The translations under genes were made by a program, and so were the position numbers. The notes beneath the pieces were generated by a model. That model made no database searches and was not told where the DNA came from. It saw only the letters and a list, made by a program, of their open reading frames with translations. A stretch of 64,000 nucleotides of DNA from Ascarosepion bandense (lineage: Eukaryota; Mollusca; Cephalopoda; Sepiida; Sepiidae), in assembly GCA_037127315.1 (NCBI GenBank), contig JBBBDQ010001615.1, positions 290,001 to 354,000 of the forward strand, in the 5' to 3' direction. Numbering within the stretch: the first letter of the stretch is position 1; each line of letters begins with the position of its first letter. Below, piece after piece: positions 33,046-44,679 of this stretch.

Positions 33046-33412
33046 GATTTCATCCTCTCCAAAATCTCATTGCTGTTCACATGTTCGGTCCATGGTATCC
33101 TCATCATCCATCTGTAGAACCACATTTCGGCTGTTTCAAGTCTTTCCTTTATGTCTGAGAAGATTGTCTAGCATTCACTGACATAATGAAGAACAGATAT
33201 GATATAGCAATTTAGTACTCTCTTCTCTGTTTCTAGAGAAATTTTCCGCTGTCTCAACAGTCTACTCAGCCTCTGGAATGCATCCTTGATCATGCCAATT
33301 CCAGTTTGGATATCGGTATTGCACCTTTAGCCTTCTCAGGTATTTAAATTTCTGTACCTTCTTGATTTTAGTATCTTCCGCCTGCATTTTGGGCTCCTCT
33401 TTCTACTGATGA

Positions 33413-33767
33413 GGTCCTTGGTATGACCGTAAACTGCATCCGGCAGCAAGGCCTCTGATTGAGAGGTTGTGAGGAACATGGAACCATCTCTTAATTGCTC
33501 TGTTCCCAAGTCCAACCTGACCCGGAGTGGTAGTACCTGTTAGGGTCCCAGCTATGGGTTAATAGTTGTTCTCCAAACCGAGGTTAAAATGCTATGAAAG
33601 TATTTACCAACAAAACTTTTTTGAATGAAAAATGTTACCAACAACGTTACCGAATGAGCCTGCTTCTAGGAAATAATTGTGATTTAAAATAAAAATACAT
33701 TCCCGGCTTTAAATGACCCTTTAGTTGTTGATAGGCTGTTAAACATAAAAAAAAACAAACAAACAAA
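33413..33767 (+). mobile_element. SINE with 11-bp target-site duplication
   Basis: Flanked by tctactgatga at 33402-33412 and 33768-33778. Head with catccggcagcaaggc, core cccagctatgggttaatag, tail gttgataggctgttaaac..aaacaaacaaa. This copy defines the ends of the family seen at 7905-10336. Confidence 0.92.
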
Positions 33768-33792
33768 TCTACTGATGACTATGCATTCAGTT

Positions 33793-33890
33793 TTCTTGTA
33801 TTTAGTTAGCGTAGCTTAGATGTGACAGAAGGTCGAATGTAAGGGACATACAGTGAGGATCGAACTCACTACTCAATTGCAATATATGTA
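33793..33890 (-). mobile_element. Short tRNA-headed SINE
   Basis: Minus strand: B box gagttcgatcctcac, then ccttctgtcacatctaagct. Related sequences occur at 36085-36180 (-) and 37050-37170 (+), sharing tgtcaaatctaagct-type text. Confidence 0.65.
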
Positions 33891-33949
33891 GTTAATTTTT
33901 TCCGCTTTATTCAGCTACCGTCTGTAGGAGGTCTTTTTGTTGATTTTTT

Positions 33950-34780
33950 TTTTTTACGTGTCTTTTTTTTTAATCATTTCAACCCAAGCAAGACAGTTTT
34001 ATTGTCACTAGGGGGTTACATAGGAAGAAAATGATGAGAAACAGGAACAAGTTATAGGGGATGTCAGAGAGGGTGGGTAAGAGAAGGATGAGAATACTTG
34101 TGCGATGAGATTAAAATAGACTGGGAAAAGACCATGAGGGAAAGAATGCGAGTCAGAGGGATAAGAAATGACAGTTGACCTTACATTTAAAATTCTTGTA
34201 GATCGTAGTTATCGAGGAAGCACGTATACAGAAGGTAATTCCACAGGCGGGAAATACGATAAAAGAAGCTAACAGAGTAGAAGTTACAGTCATATTTTCA
34301 TAGTTTTACTGTAAGAGGATAGAACCTAGTTGCTAGTCTAGTAGCTCGAGTAAATTCATGCAGAGTGAGCACCACTGAGCTAAGCACGTCGGAGCAGAAG
34401 CCGTAAAAATAATTTGTAAAAAAGACATAGGGAAGCCACATTACGCCGGTGAGAAAATAACTGCAACTGAGCTACCAAGTCGGGATCGATCACATTGCAG
34501 ATTCTCCGTTGGATTTTGTCAAGAACTCCAAGGTGAATAGTAGGGGCCCCGTCCAGATGTGACTGCAGTATTCAATACACGGGCAGATGGTAGATTTTTA
34601 TATGTACAGGAAGAATTCAGACGGAAAAAAAATTCCTGGCCCTACACAGTGAACCAACCTTCCTAGCAGCAGATTTAACTATGGGCTCGAAGTAGTCATC
34701 CCACTTGAGATCTGCTGAGAGTTTTCGGCCGAGGAGGTGCACTGTTTCTCTTGTCGTTAACAGATAGCAGCTTTGTTTTT
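33950..34780 (-). pseudogene. Jockey-group LINE inserted in the RTE
   Basis: Begins with a T-run and the inverse 3' tail (tcatttcaacccaagcaag..) and runs back through the ORF2 C-terminus to the LLGRKLSADLKW region. Frames are interrupted. Confidence 0.85.
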
Positions 34781-34999
34781 CCAGTACTGTATCGTCTGCT
34801 TATTTTATATTGTTCAGATTGTGGTCTCCAGTGATGAATCCTAGCATGACTTGTAGGGATTTCAGAATACGTAGTAGATAAGAATACTTCGATGTGGTTT
34901 GTTTTATGAATTAAAATAATTAAAAAAATATTTCTAAACTCGCAATAAAAGAATAATCGATATTTACACAGTCAAAATGAGAAAGGAAGGATTAGAAAA

Positions 35000-36060
35000 A
35001 AGCCCATCAAGTATGATACTCATTGTTTTCTCCTGTTTCTCTTTCCCTCTATATGACCTGTGAATGTCAGATTCTCCAAGCCCTTCTTCCTCATAACATA
35101 TCCTTGGAACTTCAGTTGTTTTCTCCTGAGGTTAAGTATGTTTCCTTTTCGTTTTCATCCTCTCCAAAAAATTCATCGCTGTTCACATGTTCGGTCTATG
35201 GTATGCTCATCATCCATCTGTAGAACCGCATTTCGGTTGTTTCAAATCTTTCCTTCACGCTTGAGAAGATTGCCCAGCATCCACTGCCATAATGAAAAAC
35301 AGGCATGACATAGCAATCTATGTTTCTAGCACAACTTTCTCTATTTCTAGCAAAACTTTCTCTATTTCTAGCACAACTTTCTCTATTTCTAGCAAAACTT
35401 TCTCTATTTCTAGCACAACTTTCTCTATTTCTAGCAAAACTTTCTCTACTTCTAGCACAACTTTCTCTATTTCTAGCAAAACTTTCTCTACTTCTAGCAC
35501 AACTTTCTCTATTTCTAGCAAAACTTTCTCTATTTCTAGCACAACTTTCTCTATTTCTAGCAAAACTTTCTCTACTTCTAGCACAACTTTCTCTATTTCT
35601 GGCAAAACTTTCTCTATTTCTAGCACAACTTTCTCTATTTCTAGCAAAACTTTCTCTATTTCTAGCACAACTTTCTCTATTTCTAGCAAAACTTTCCGGT
35701 GTCTCAACATTATTGACTTGGTGTAGTCATGCCACTTGAGTTCTGCTAAGAGTTTTCGACCGAAGAGGTGCACTGTTTTGCTTCCAGAGACACTAATCTG
35801 ATCCATGCTAATGGGGTGGGGTTAGAAGCGATTGTCTCTTGTTTTTTCAGTACTGTATCATCTGCTTATTTTATATTGTTCAGATATGAATCCTAGCATG
35901 AATTGTAGGGCTCTCAGAATACGTGATAGATAAGAATACTTCGATGTGGTTTGTTTAATGAATTAAAATAATTAAAAAAAATTATTTCTAAATTCACAAT
36001 AAAAGAATGATCGATATTTACTCAGTCAAAATGAGAAATGAAGTCTTAAAAAAACAGTAA
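35000..36060 (-). repeat. Segmental duplicate of 33048-35000, deleted inside
   Basis: 35130-35330 matches RTE part 33050-33240; 35714-35790 matches Jockey part 34690-34750; 35850-36045 matches 34785-34980 including flanking, non-LINE sequence (gaatacttcgatgtggtttg, attaaaataattaaaaaa). The SINEs and most of the LINE are absent from this copy. Confidence 0.85.
35320..35696. repeat. 21-bp minisatellite with 42-bp higher-order period
   Basis: 18 units of tagcaMaactttctctatttc in strict alternation of cacaa and caaaa, hence a 42-bp repeat of nine copies. It grew from the RTE sequence ctgtttctagagaaattttcc present once at 33225-33245. All three plus-frame or minus-frame ORFs here are by-products. 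Confidence 0.95.
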
Positions 36061-36084
36061 AATCCTCAGCGTCAGTAATAAAAT

Positions 36085-36180
36085 GGTGATTTTCTAAGCG
36101 TAGCTTACATTTGACACCAGGCCGAAACTTTGAGATACCCTGTGACGATTCATCTAAATACACAATACAATTGAAGCCAG
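36085..36180 (-). repeat. Fragment of the short tRNA-headed SINE
   Basis: aagcgtagcttacatttgacac and following text mirror 33795-33850 and 37140-37170. Confidence 0.5.
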
Positions 36181-36231
36181 GATGTCTAGATAAATAGATG
36201 CTTGGAAAAGCATCATTTCATTGCACTAGAG

Positions 36232-36835
36232 CAGAGGTTCTCAAAATTTTGCTGCTATCACCCCAAAATACAATTTCATTATAATCCATTACCCCAATGA
36301 ACAAATACACGTATTATAGGAAAAGAAGTAATTATATTTTCACACATCAAAAGCAGACAAAGTTAATGGAAATTATTTAATACAATAGTACCAATCTATA
36401 ATAATCAGAGGTATAGTAGCCGTAAACTTGCTGTGATTCTTAATGTGAGTGTTGTGCTTGTATATCCTGTGCCAGTTTATTTATTCTTGGCTTTGTGACT
36501 GAAAGGGCTATTCGGGAGTCGTCTTGGTCTGCATTCCAAGGACAGTAGAAAAGGCTTGTTCACATAGATAAGTGGTTGAAAATCCTATAAGAACTTGTAC
36601 TGCTCTAGAGGCTAGTGTTGGTATATATCCTGCAGACGAGAGATCCAAAAGATGTCTAGACTGGACTTGGTCTCAAACAAAAGCTTACATGCATTGTTCA
36701 TCCTGCGTGTGAGAAATTCTTTTGCTGGATAGTCCTCATCAGGAATGATATCTTCACTCACAAGATATGGATTTCTTACCCATTCATTGTTGGAATTATT
36801 CATGTTTGAAAAGTACTTACTTCCTTGAAATGCTG
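36232..36835 (-). pseudogene. hAT transposase C-terminal fragment
   Basis: Minus-strand frames give NEWVRNPYL near the domain start, LLFETKSSLDIFWIS.LQD, then CEQAFSTVLGMQTK and RINKLAQDIQAQHSH-like text, which is the hAT dimerisation domain as in ZBED5/FAM200-type transposases. The right-side end on the plus strand, gcagaggttctcaaa at 36232, looks like a hAT terminal inverted repeat. Stops and frameshifts occur throughout. Confidence 0.75.
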
Positions 36836-37049
36836 TCTCGTTAATAATTTGTCACTGTGTGAAATTATAAGCTGATTGCCTCTTCCCAAACTAAACATCC
36901 ATTACCCACAAAATATGGGCTCATGGGGCCTGGCAATGTTTATTCGTAGCCCGTGTCGATACGTTCAGGTGCCTACCTTAAAAACTGAACATATGTCACA
37001 ACTCGCCGCTGTAAGTGGGGCAGGGTAATTTTCTTATTAGGGTACGTTG
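36836..37049. other. Nothing recognised
   Basis: No match. Confidence 0.4.
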
Positions 37050-37170
37050 ACATGGCGTAATAGTTAGCAAACTTACCTCACTAGAATCATCACAGTTTAT
37101 CAGTAAGTTCGATCCTAACTGGGTGTCCCATATTTTGGCCTTGTGTCAAATCTAAGCTGTGCTTAGAAAA
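37050..37170 (+). mobile_element. Short tRNA-headed SINE
   Basis: A box tggcgtaatagttagc, B box aagttcgatcctaac, then gtgtcaaatctaagctgtgctta, matching the minus-strand copies at 33793-33890 and 36085-36180. Confidence 0.7.
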
Positions 37171-37730
37171 TCTCTATATTAAAACTGAGTTACTTCACTC
37201 GGATATACGCTTATGAAAATTTCTTCCGACTTATTTACCTTCAAAAATTAAAATGCAATGTCAGTCGTTATATTCTGTATTCTTAATTCCCTTTCTTTTA
37301 TTGAGCTTCATTCTTAAAACCCTTTCTCTTTTTTTGATATGCATTTGATCTCAGTTTATGCTTGTGTCCAAGTGGCTTTCTTGCCTTGCTTGGAGTGTAA
37401 ACTTAAAAACGAAATCAGCATATGGTTTAAAAGAACACATATTTCTCGTTGAATCCCGGGGACAGAGCTTTTTTAGATTTAAACAATGAGGACATAGATT
37501 CCAACACCGCATAATGACTGGCAGTTCCATACATTTAACGATCATCATCTTATGAAATTATGTATATGTTGATAAATTTACACATAATTAAAAATATATA
37601 TGTATCTATATTTAGTATATGAAATTATGTTAAAACTAGATAGAAGAAAAGTCTCTATAATTTAAGATTATATTGTTCACATAATTATATATTTATCGAG
37701 GTAGATATATCCACCTATAATCGAATAACA
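37171..37730. other. Nothing recognised
   Basis: AT-rich, no match. Confidence 0.4.
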
Positions 37731-37768
37731 CATACATACATACATACATACATACATACATACATAAT
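37731..37768. repeat. (CATA)n microsatellite
   Basis: About nine units; likely the 3' tail of the SINE that follows on the minus strand. Confidence 0.95.
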
Positions 37769-38240
37769 GGCTGGCCATTCGTATTAGAGGATACCCGTCT
37801 AACTTAGCGGTTAGCTAATCCCCATCGCAGACGCCTGCTCAGGCACACTTGTGTTTGTTCTACACCCACAGAGCCCACCTGTGCTTTATACTGCAATATG
37901 CTGAGAGTACCTTAGTTACAGTGTCTGGGAGAGAGCGCGTTATCTAGCGTGAACTAGGCCAGGACGCTCAAACCCGCGGTCACGATGACTTGTAACTTCA
38001 AGTCAGCGCGACCATCGATGAATCCTCAAATAGAGCTGTCTACCAAATTTCAATCACAAGGCTTGGGTCAACCAGTGATATGATTTTCAGAAACTTTCCA
38101 AATATGTCGCACGCTGGATTGCCTCCATCAGATTGGTCACATCAAGAATTCACCTTTCTGACAAATTGACTATGGTGAGATTCGAACCCGGCTTCATGGT
38201 CAGAAAGCGAACATTCTGATAATAACTCGGAGACGCACCC
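37769..38240 (-). mobile_element. tRNA-derived SINE with (TGTA)n tail
   Basis: Minus strand: tRNA-like head with anticodon-arm-like cgctttctgaccatgaag and a perfect B box gggttcgaatctc, a GC-richer body of about 380 bp (gaccgcgggtttgagcg, acaggtgggctctgtggg), and a TGTA tail. Another ACAT run (38241-38268) flanks the head, possibly a duplicated target. Body is clearly less AT-rich than the surroundings. Confidence 0.8.
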
Positions 38241-38391
38241 ACAACATACATACATACATACATACACATCCCAGTTCAAGTTAACTTAAACAGCTGCATT
38301 ATTTTCCTTTCGTTTCCAGTAAACGGTCAGTTTTAGACCCACTAGATATACAGGATTAATCAATTTCGATTTTTTCTTCAGATTAAGTCAA

Positions 38392-38845
38392 TACAGAGGT
38401 GTCCAGTAATATGAGTCTATTTTCAGGGTCTATGATAAAATTTGTTTGGTCTTGAAAAAATTGCGTCATCTGTAATTTCATCAAATCTTTATCACGCCCA
38501 GACACTATTAACTCGGCTGTCGATTAGTTTTCCTACGGCCATTGTCCTCGATGGACGTTACTTCAAGGAATCGTACGAAAATTGTAACGCTGCACGAACA
38601 CACAGGCAAGCCTTACAGAGAAATCGCGGATATTGTTGGTGTCAGCCTTTCATCTGTCAGTTGTGTCATTAAGGCAAAGAAACAAACTGAATCAATCAGT
38701 CTAAAACGTAAAGAAAAATGCGGTCGAAAGGGAAAAACAACGCCAAGAAACGACATATACACGATCAGGGAAAGTGTGAAATGTCTTACGAAGAAATGAT
38801 TTTGTTGTGTTTCAATTAATTTGAACAAGGGTGTACGAAAAAGAC
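38392..38845 (+). pseudogene. Tc1-like transposase N-terminus
   Basis: The frame starting at 38542 encodes SRNRTKIVTLHEHTGKPYREIA, DIVGVSLSSVSCVIK and RKEKCGRKGKTTPRND, the paired-type HTH and the GRP-like linker of Tc1 transposases. The DDE domain is missing, after about 85 residues. Possible ends: gaggtgtccagtaata at the left and aacaagggtgtacg at the right. Confidence 0.75.
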
Positions 38846-39107
38846 AGACAAACCGACAGCGTGTGAGTTTGCATGTGTGTCTGTTTTTCTAGGTAGAGTG
38901 AAGCAAATATTGTTTAAGCTTTGCAGTGGGTCTGTGTTTGATCTCTCTCATCCTTTTTTGGACAAAGAATAATCGATCAACATTTCTTAATACTTTTTAT
39001 TATATTTCTATAAAATAATTCCAGAAATAAAATGATGCACTGCTCATCTCGATTGTCAAAATCAAGCCTGAAATTATTTATTTTATAAATAACTTCAACC
39101 GGCCCTT

Positions 39108-39193
39108 GCACACAATCACACACATGCGCGCACGCACGCGCACACATACACACACACATATATGTATATATATATGAGCACACATACACACGC

Positions 39194-39232
<39 letters not shown>

Positions 39233-39240
39233 CGTGCGAA
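39108..39240. repeat. CA and GT microsatellites
   Basis: CA-rich 39108-39193 then GT 39198-39230; near-palindromic. Confidence 0.9.
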
Positions 39241-39296
39241 GTTGGAAAAGAAAAACATCGTCAATACATTAATTTGCAGAAGAGTGTATATATACA

Positions 39297-39471
39297 CTAC
39301 CGGCCATGATTATATTAGGTCACGCCAGTTTTTTAAAATAAATTATGTATTTCATACTATTTTTAGTACTTGGATAATTCTAAATGAAAATAGAATGGTT
39401 CTTCTGTTATTATTACTTTGCAAAATTTTACAATGCAAAAAGTGACAATTTACTCATCGCACCCTGTAGAT

Positions 39472-39475
<4 letters not shown>
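39297..39475 (+). mobile_element. MITE left half
   Basis: ctaccggccat..attaggtcacgccagtt and the following ~100 bp match the left arm of the element at 39524-39903. The right half is absent. Confidence 0.8.
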
Positions 39476-39523
<48 letters not shown>

Positions 39524-39524
<1 letters not shown>

Positions 39525-39903
39525 TACCGGCCATAAATATTAGGCCAACCCAGTTATTTAAAAGAAATTATGTATTTCATACTATTTTTAGTATTTATTG
39601 CCAAATGAAATGGAATGGTTCTTTTGTTATTATTACTTTGCAAAATTTTCCAAGGGATAGAAACAAAGATGAACTCGTCCTAATCACCCTTAATTTTCTT
39701 CATTCTTTTATTGATGAAACTGCAATATAGGTAATTATTAAATATTTATTAATTTATTTGATGCACATGTTATTGTGCAGTATTAACAAAAGAACCATTC
39801 TATTTTCATTTACGATTATTCACTTGGCAATAAATACTAAAAAATAGTATGAAATGCATCATTTTTTAAAACACTGGGGTGGCCTAAAAATTATGGACGG
39901 TAG
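39524..39903. mobile_element. MITE with ~110-bp terminal inverted repeats
   Basis: Left ctaccggccataaatattagg..., right its inverse ending ttatggacggtag; both arms contain catactatttttagtattt and gaatggttctttt. No ORF. An (AT)n run lies directly on the left and TA-rich DNA on the right, consistent with TA-targeting Tc1/mariner insertion. Confidence 0.85.
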
Positions 39904-40029
39904 TGAATATATATATATATATATGCATACAAATTAAAGACGACTGACAAGTTCTTACGATTAAGCTTGTATTCAGTTTTCTTTTGTGAATATGAAGTGC
40001 GTAAAAACTGTTTAAATGATCAATATATT

Positions 40030-40235
40030 TGTCTATATTTCTGAGATGAGTATTTACATTATTCGGACTATTGTCCTCATCTTTGTTAGCATTTGTACGA
40101 CGTTTCGGCCGTTGTACACTGTTCGAAATTCTTAGCACCTGAAGAAGGCTGGAGCGTAAAACGACTGAAACGTTGTGCAAATGACAACAAAGATGAGGAA
40201 AAATGTCCGAATAATTTAAATACTGATTTATGTAT
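40030..40235. repeat. Palindromic repeat with hammerhead-like core
   Basis: Left arm (attattcggactattgtcct..gcatttgtacgacg) and right arm (..caaatgacaacaaagatgagg..tccgaataat) are inverted copies around about 40125. Related to 24660-24790. Confidence 0.8.
40132..40181 (+). ncRNA. Degenerate hammerhead motif
   Basis: CUGAAGA (40139-40145), GAAAC (40167-40171) and GUU are in place, and helix I uuagcac/gugcaaa has 6 of 7 pairs. Stem II is poor, so this copy has probably decayed. Confidence 0.5.
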
Positions 40236-41235
40236 CTATTCTGTTAGCAATTATCAAGGGTATCTTTGTACTTATTTCACTGAAAAAGTAGATTTTTTTA
40301 TATATGTGTATCCATGGTGATCGGAATGTTTTGTTATTTTCTGAATACGGTCAGCACGTTGTGACTGTGTTTAAATAAATTTAATATTATTCAGTGTTGG
40401 CATGTTCTTTTTTATTATCAATGTTTCTTTTATCTGGAACCTTTTTTTACTTGTGGAGGGGGTTATTATCGCAATATAATAATGTTTATAAATTTAAATG
40501 TCCTTTAAGGAACAACATTTCTGATCAAATCAAATTAATAATTGTTTATATTGGACATACATTTACATGGCTGTCAAAGAGATTAACGTCACGTTTTACT
40601 AACCATAGCTAAATTAGGAGCAGTTAAACAGAGATGGAGACCTAACAACCACAGTACACAACATAGACGTAGAAAATCCAACCATAACAGCATCATTTGT
40701 ATGTAAAAGAATGGCTAACAATAACGAAACCATTAATAGTTTAAGAAATAATAAACAGTCAATAATAACAACTGCTACAACAACTGCTGTTCGGCTTTAG
40801 AAAACATAAAAATCAACACATTTAGTAAAAACATTTTAGCAGATTCGCTGAAACGCTTGAATATATAGAAAATTGTGCCCAGAAGAGAACACACTTTTAT
40901 GAATGGAGGAAAACACTTTATGAAAACTAACATACCTAGTTTAAAAAAATCACTGATTATATATATATATTACCTGAAACGTTTGAATATATAAAATAGT
41001 TTAAATTAGCTGAAACGTTTAAACCTATAGAACATTTAAACACTTTTTACGTACATTATGACCAGAAAAGAAAACACTAAGTGAATGAAAGAAAACACAT
41101 TATAAAAATATGCATATTTAGTTTTTAAAATATTCTTGATAATGTCAAATAGAATAGCTTAAACTCTCTGATATACTGAATATCTAAACATACGTCCTGA
41201 ACGAAATTTGTACAAAAGAAACACTGCTATTAAAT

Positions 41236-41240
<5 letters not shown>
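40236..41240. other. Unclassified, weak ~130-bp repeats
   Basis: ctgaaacgtttgaatatata-like text recurs at about 40848, 40977 and 41002; aagaaaacac also recurs. Possibly very old tandem copies. No coding evidence. Confidence 0.3.
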
Positions 41241-41277
<37 letters not shown>

Positions 41278-41281
<4 letters not shown>

Positions 41282-42150
41282 GGTCATTCAATAATTAAGG
41301 TGAATTTTTCGGTATAAGGACGTCTAATATAGATAGAAGTTTACTTTTTTTTTTTTTTTTTCCTTTACTTTTTTTCAAAGGGATTTAATTTTTTGGCAGA
41401 TTGAAAAAAACTTTGAGAGTTTTGGAGATTAACAAAGATGGCCGAACAAGATGCATGCTCCAAGATTGAACAGAGGTCAGTTATCAAGTTTTTGGTTGCT
41501 GAAGGGTGCAAACCAGTTGAAATTCATAGGAGAATGTAAACTGTGTATGGTGCCACATATTTCAGCCAAAAATGTCTACAAGTGGGCTAAATTGTTTAAA
41601 GAAAGACGGAGCAGTGTTGAGGATGAAGACAGGTCTGGGAGGCCTACAGAAGTGAGGTCACTTGAGGTGATCGAATCAGTTAATGACCTCATTCAGTCTG
41701 ACAGAAGGGTGACAGTGGATGGCATTGCAAGGACTTTGAGTCTATCTGTTGGGATAGCACACAAACTTGTCAACGATGACCTTGCCTATTCGATGGTCAG
41801 CTCACACAGCAGCCGAAAACGGTGAAGACCATCAACGAACTGGGTTGGGAATTGCTCCTTCATCCTCCTTACACCCCAGACCTTGCCATTTCAGACTTTC
41901 ACCTGTTGAGTCTCTTGAAAGCGTTCACGAGAGGTACGAAGTTTGGAAGTGACGATGAAGTTAAAAGTGATGTGAGCTATTGGCTGAGACACCAGTCCAA
42001 AGATTTTTACTCTGAGGGAATACGGAAGCTTGGGCCATATGAGAAATGTGTGACACTGCTGGGAGTCTACGTTGAAAATAAAGTACGCTTCTATCTCTAT
42101 TAGAAGTCCTTATACAGAAAAAAAACACCTTATTCATTGAATGACCCCCG
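41278..42150 (+). mobile_element. Mariner element 3, internally deleted
   Basis: TIRs begin tgagggtcattcaat and (inverse) cgggggtcattcaat, with TA at 41276-41277 and 42151-42152. One frame (from 41438) gives the HTH part (KIEQRSVIKFLVAEG, NVYKWAKLFKE, SVEDEDRSGRPTE, GIARTLSLSVG). After a deletion the next frame gives the end (HPPYTPDLAISDFHLL, FGSDDEV, FYSEGIRKL, YVENK). The segment with the first two catalytic residues is missing; the third (SD) is present. Confidence 0.92.
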
Positions 42151-42152
42151 TA

Positions 42153-42765
42153 CGTGTTAGCATATGCGTGTTTAATTAACATTCACAATTATATTAAGAG
42201 ATGTATATGGACGTATGGCTAACGAGGTAGACTTGGATATGCAAGCATGAATATCAATTTATTTAATTCCATGCCATCATCTCATTAATTCTCCAATTAA
42301 AATATTTTGTTTCAGTTTGTGGAAGCTTGCATTAGCTGATATACGTTTATTTGTTTTTATACACACACACACATACACACACGCGCATACGCACATACAT
42401 ACACACATATATTATATTATATTTATAGATAAAAATAAACTAAAATATATTCAAAACATATAACCTATATTACTTTGAATATAAAATAAAATAATTCATA
42501 ATTACAATATAGAAAACAAAATTCAATAGTTGTTTATCCAGCATTAAATTAAGTTACATAGCTTCCACCATAATTTATCTCAATTTTTCGGTTGGCCTTA
42601 TATATATATTTACGAGCGTTCTTAAATTTACAAATTCTGAAAAAAAAAATAACATTTTTACTTCAGTTTATAAACACTTGTTGCAAAATAAAATCTTTAT
42701 ATTTGAAAAAGATGGTTTGTCGTACACATCGATGTCAACACGACTAAAAAGATATATAGTCCCTC
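42153..42765. other. AT-rich, CA-type simple repeats near 42360-42410
   Basis: No coding or repeat match otherwise. Confidence 0.4.
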
Positions 42766-42769
42766 CTAT

Positions 42770-43192
42770 TGTAATATAACAATCTGGCCCCACCCGAGGA
42801 AGGCTGATGCAAGCAAGGGTGTTTCGGTCGTTGAAAGGAACGGATGTCGTTTGACCTTATTTCCGGCAGCAGCGGAAATAACTACAGAGGCAAACAGAAC
42901 AGGTGTCTCTGAGAATTACGTGGGCGTGCGTGGGCGAGGCAAAACCGGAAGAAAAAGTCCCGGTTCTGGAAGATTATAAAAAGACCTCGGCACACGGATT
43001 CGCCAGTAGAGGAGCAACAGAGATCGGCCGGTGAAGAGAGACACAACAGATAAGACTACACTCCCGTCAACCCATTAGAAGCGCGCTCTCTCAATTCTCT
43101 GTTCCCTATTCTACACGGTTCATCGTCATTAATAAAAATATAACTTTATATTTTTATATATATGCGTGTTTGTTGTTTGTCGATATATAACA
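42770..43192 (+). mobile_element. Solo LTR with 4-bp duplication
   Basis: Begins TGTAATATAACA and ends ATATATAACA, flanked by ctat at 42766-42769 and 43193-43196. Contains a TATA box (tataaaaag at 42975), a GC-richer downstream region and an aataaaa signal at 43131. No internal domain. Orientation from these signals. Confidence 0.82.
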
Positions 43193-43416
43193 CTATCTCT
43201 GCTGCTACCCACTGTTTTCTCGCCGTGTTTCAGAAAGCATTGATGAAGGTGCATTTTTTTCAACCGAGAGAATTTCACTGACTGCTCAGCTGCTTCCTTA
43301 AGTGACAAAGTAATGCTAGTCTGGAAGACCTGATAAAAGATCTTTTTCAAAATCTTGAAGGATTTATTTGTTTGATGCTATTTTTCATCATTGATTTTTT
43401 AAAAACTGGTTGTATA

Positions 43417-44129
43417 TCTAAACTTATTTATAAATGGAACTTTGTCTCTGTGTGTGTGTGTGTATTCGTTACCTATAGACTCCGAAACGGCTGAACCGAT
43501 TTTCTTGAAAATTTACACAGTTGTACTATAAGCGTCTGCGAGTGTTCTTAGCTAGGTTTTTTGTCGAGGTACCCCCGGATAAATATCGAAAATCGATAAT
43601 GGAAAAAATCGGGTAATAGAAGGAGTGGCCCGATTTCAATCAAATTTGATACACTCATAGACAAAGACAAAGACATAAAACACGATATTCAGAAATTTTA
43701 AGGTTGCAGTTCTTACAATAGTGCATAAAACTGATAATATATATATATAAAAGGCAAGATGTATGTGTGTGTGTCTGTTTATCTGCCTGTATGTCTGTAT
43801 TTTTTTTCAGTCCTTTTATTTTAGTTTTTGCTTCGGGTTTGGCTCTAAGTAGATATAATTGTAGTTCTTAGTCTCAGCCATGATACCATTTACTCAGAAG
43901 ACTTATTTAGCCTTTAAAATTCAATTTACGACGATAAAAGCTATTTGATATCGATACCAGGAAATCAAAATTTGACTTACATCCATTCATTTTTCTTTCA
44001 GTTTACGGTTTAGGTTTAACTGGAACAACTATTGCTTTTTAGTCCTTCGAGCCAACGTCTGAGCTCCAGGACCATGGATTAGTTTTAAAGCTTTCATTAC
44101 ACCCGGGCAACGCCGGGCTATACTGCTAG
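43417..44129 (+). mobile_element. Non-autonomous Helitron, second copy
   Basis: Starts TCTAAAC after A and ends CTAG before T. The 3' hairpin cccgggcaacgccggg is perfect here. It aligns end to end with 20050-20808; the main difference is a longer (AT)n run in that copy. Confidence 0.88.
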
Positions 44130-44679
44130 TATTTGATAGTTCAGACATTTCTTAACGAGTTGGGCTACATGCATGACTTTCATATGACTGCCTCGATTTG
44201 ACGAGACTATTCACGTACATGACTTGAGTTCAAATATTAATATTTTGGTTTTATAACATTTCATTGAGAAATACGGTGGTGTCATGGAGCGTGGCTAGGA
44301 CTGAGGAATTGGAAAGCCTGGTTTCAATTTCAGCCATTACACACTTTTATGTGTTGATATAATTACGAAAGGTGTTAATCTTAGAAGGCAACCTGTCTAG
44401 GAGAAGGAAATATCAGAATTGCAAAAAAGCCTAGTTGATTAAAAGTCCAACTCGCATATCATCTCGAATAAAGGAATTGTCCTACTACTTCGAGCCGCAA
44501 AAAAAAGTAATCGATACATCGGGTTTTGTATTATGATTCAAACAAAACACAACACTGGCAAAGGGCCTCTATACTTATACACAATTCTTTAAAAGATGTA
44601 TTACTTTATAAATGAAAGTGAGGCAAAAGAAAAGCGTCCCTAGGGAAGGACCATGCGAATACCATGGACTGAACACCTT
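44130..44679. other. Mostly unclassified, possible SINE head 44285-44340
   Basis: gtggctaggactgagg and cctggtttcaatttc resemble A and B boxes; following text has caacctgtctagg. Weak. Confidence 0.3.

Larger units (their letters stand above)
33048..34880 (-). pseudogene. RTE LINE fragment broken by three insertions
   Basis: RTE sequence on the minus strand continues across three inserted blocks: 33048-33412, 33779-33792, 33891-33945 and about 34781-34880 join up to the order seen in intact copies (SSKMK block, RRRIGM region, CKKTKC region, LQKVAE region, YADD region). The insertions are a SINE (33413-33767), a second SINE (33793-33890) and a Jockey LINE (33950-34780). Confidence 0.85.

Noticed and set aside
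42785..42830. ctgatgcaagc near gtttcggtcg inside the solo LTR
   Set aside because: Order and core residues do not satisfy a hammerhead on either strand.
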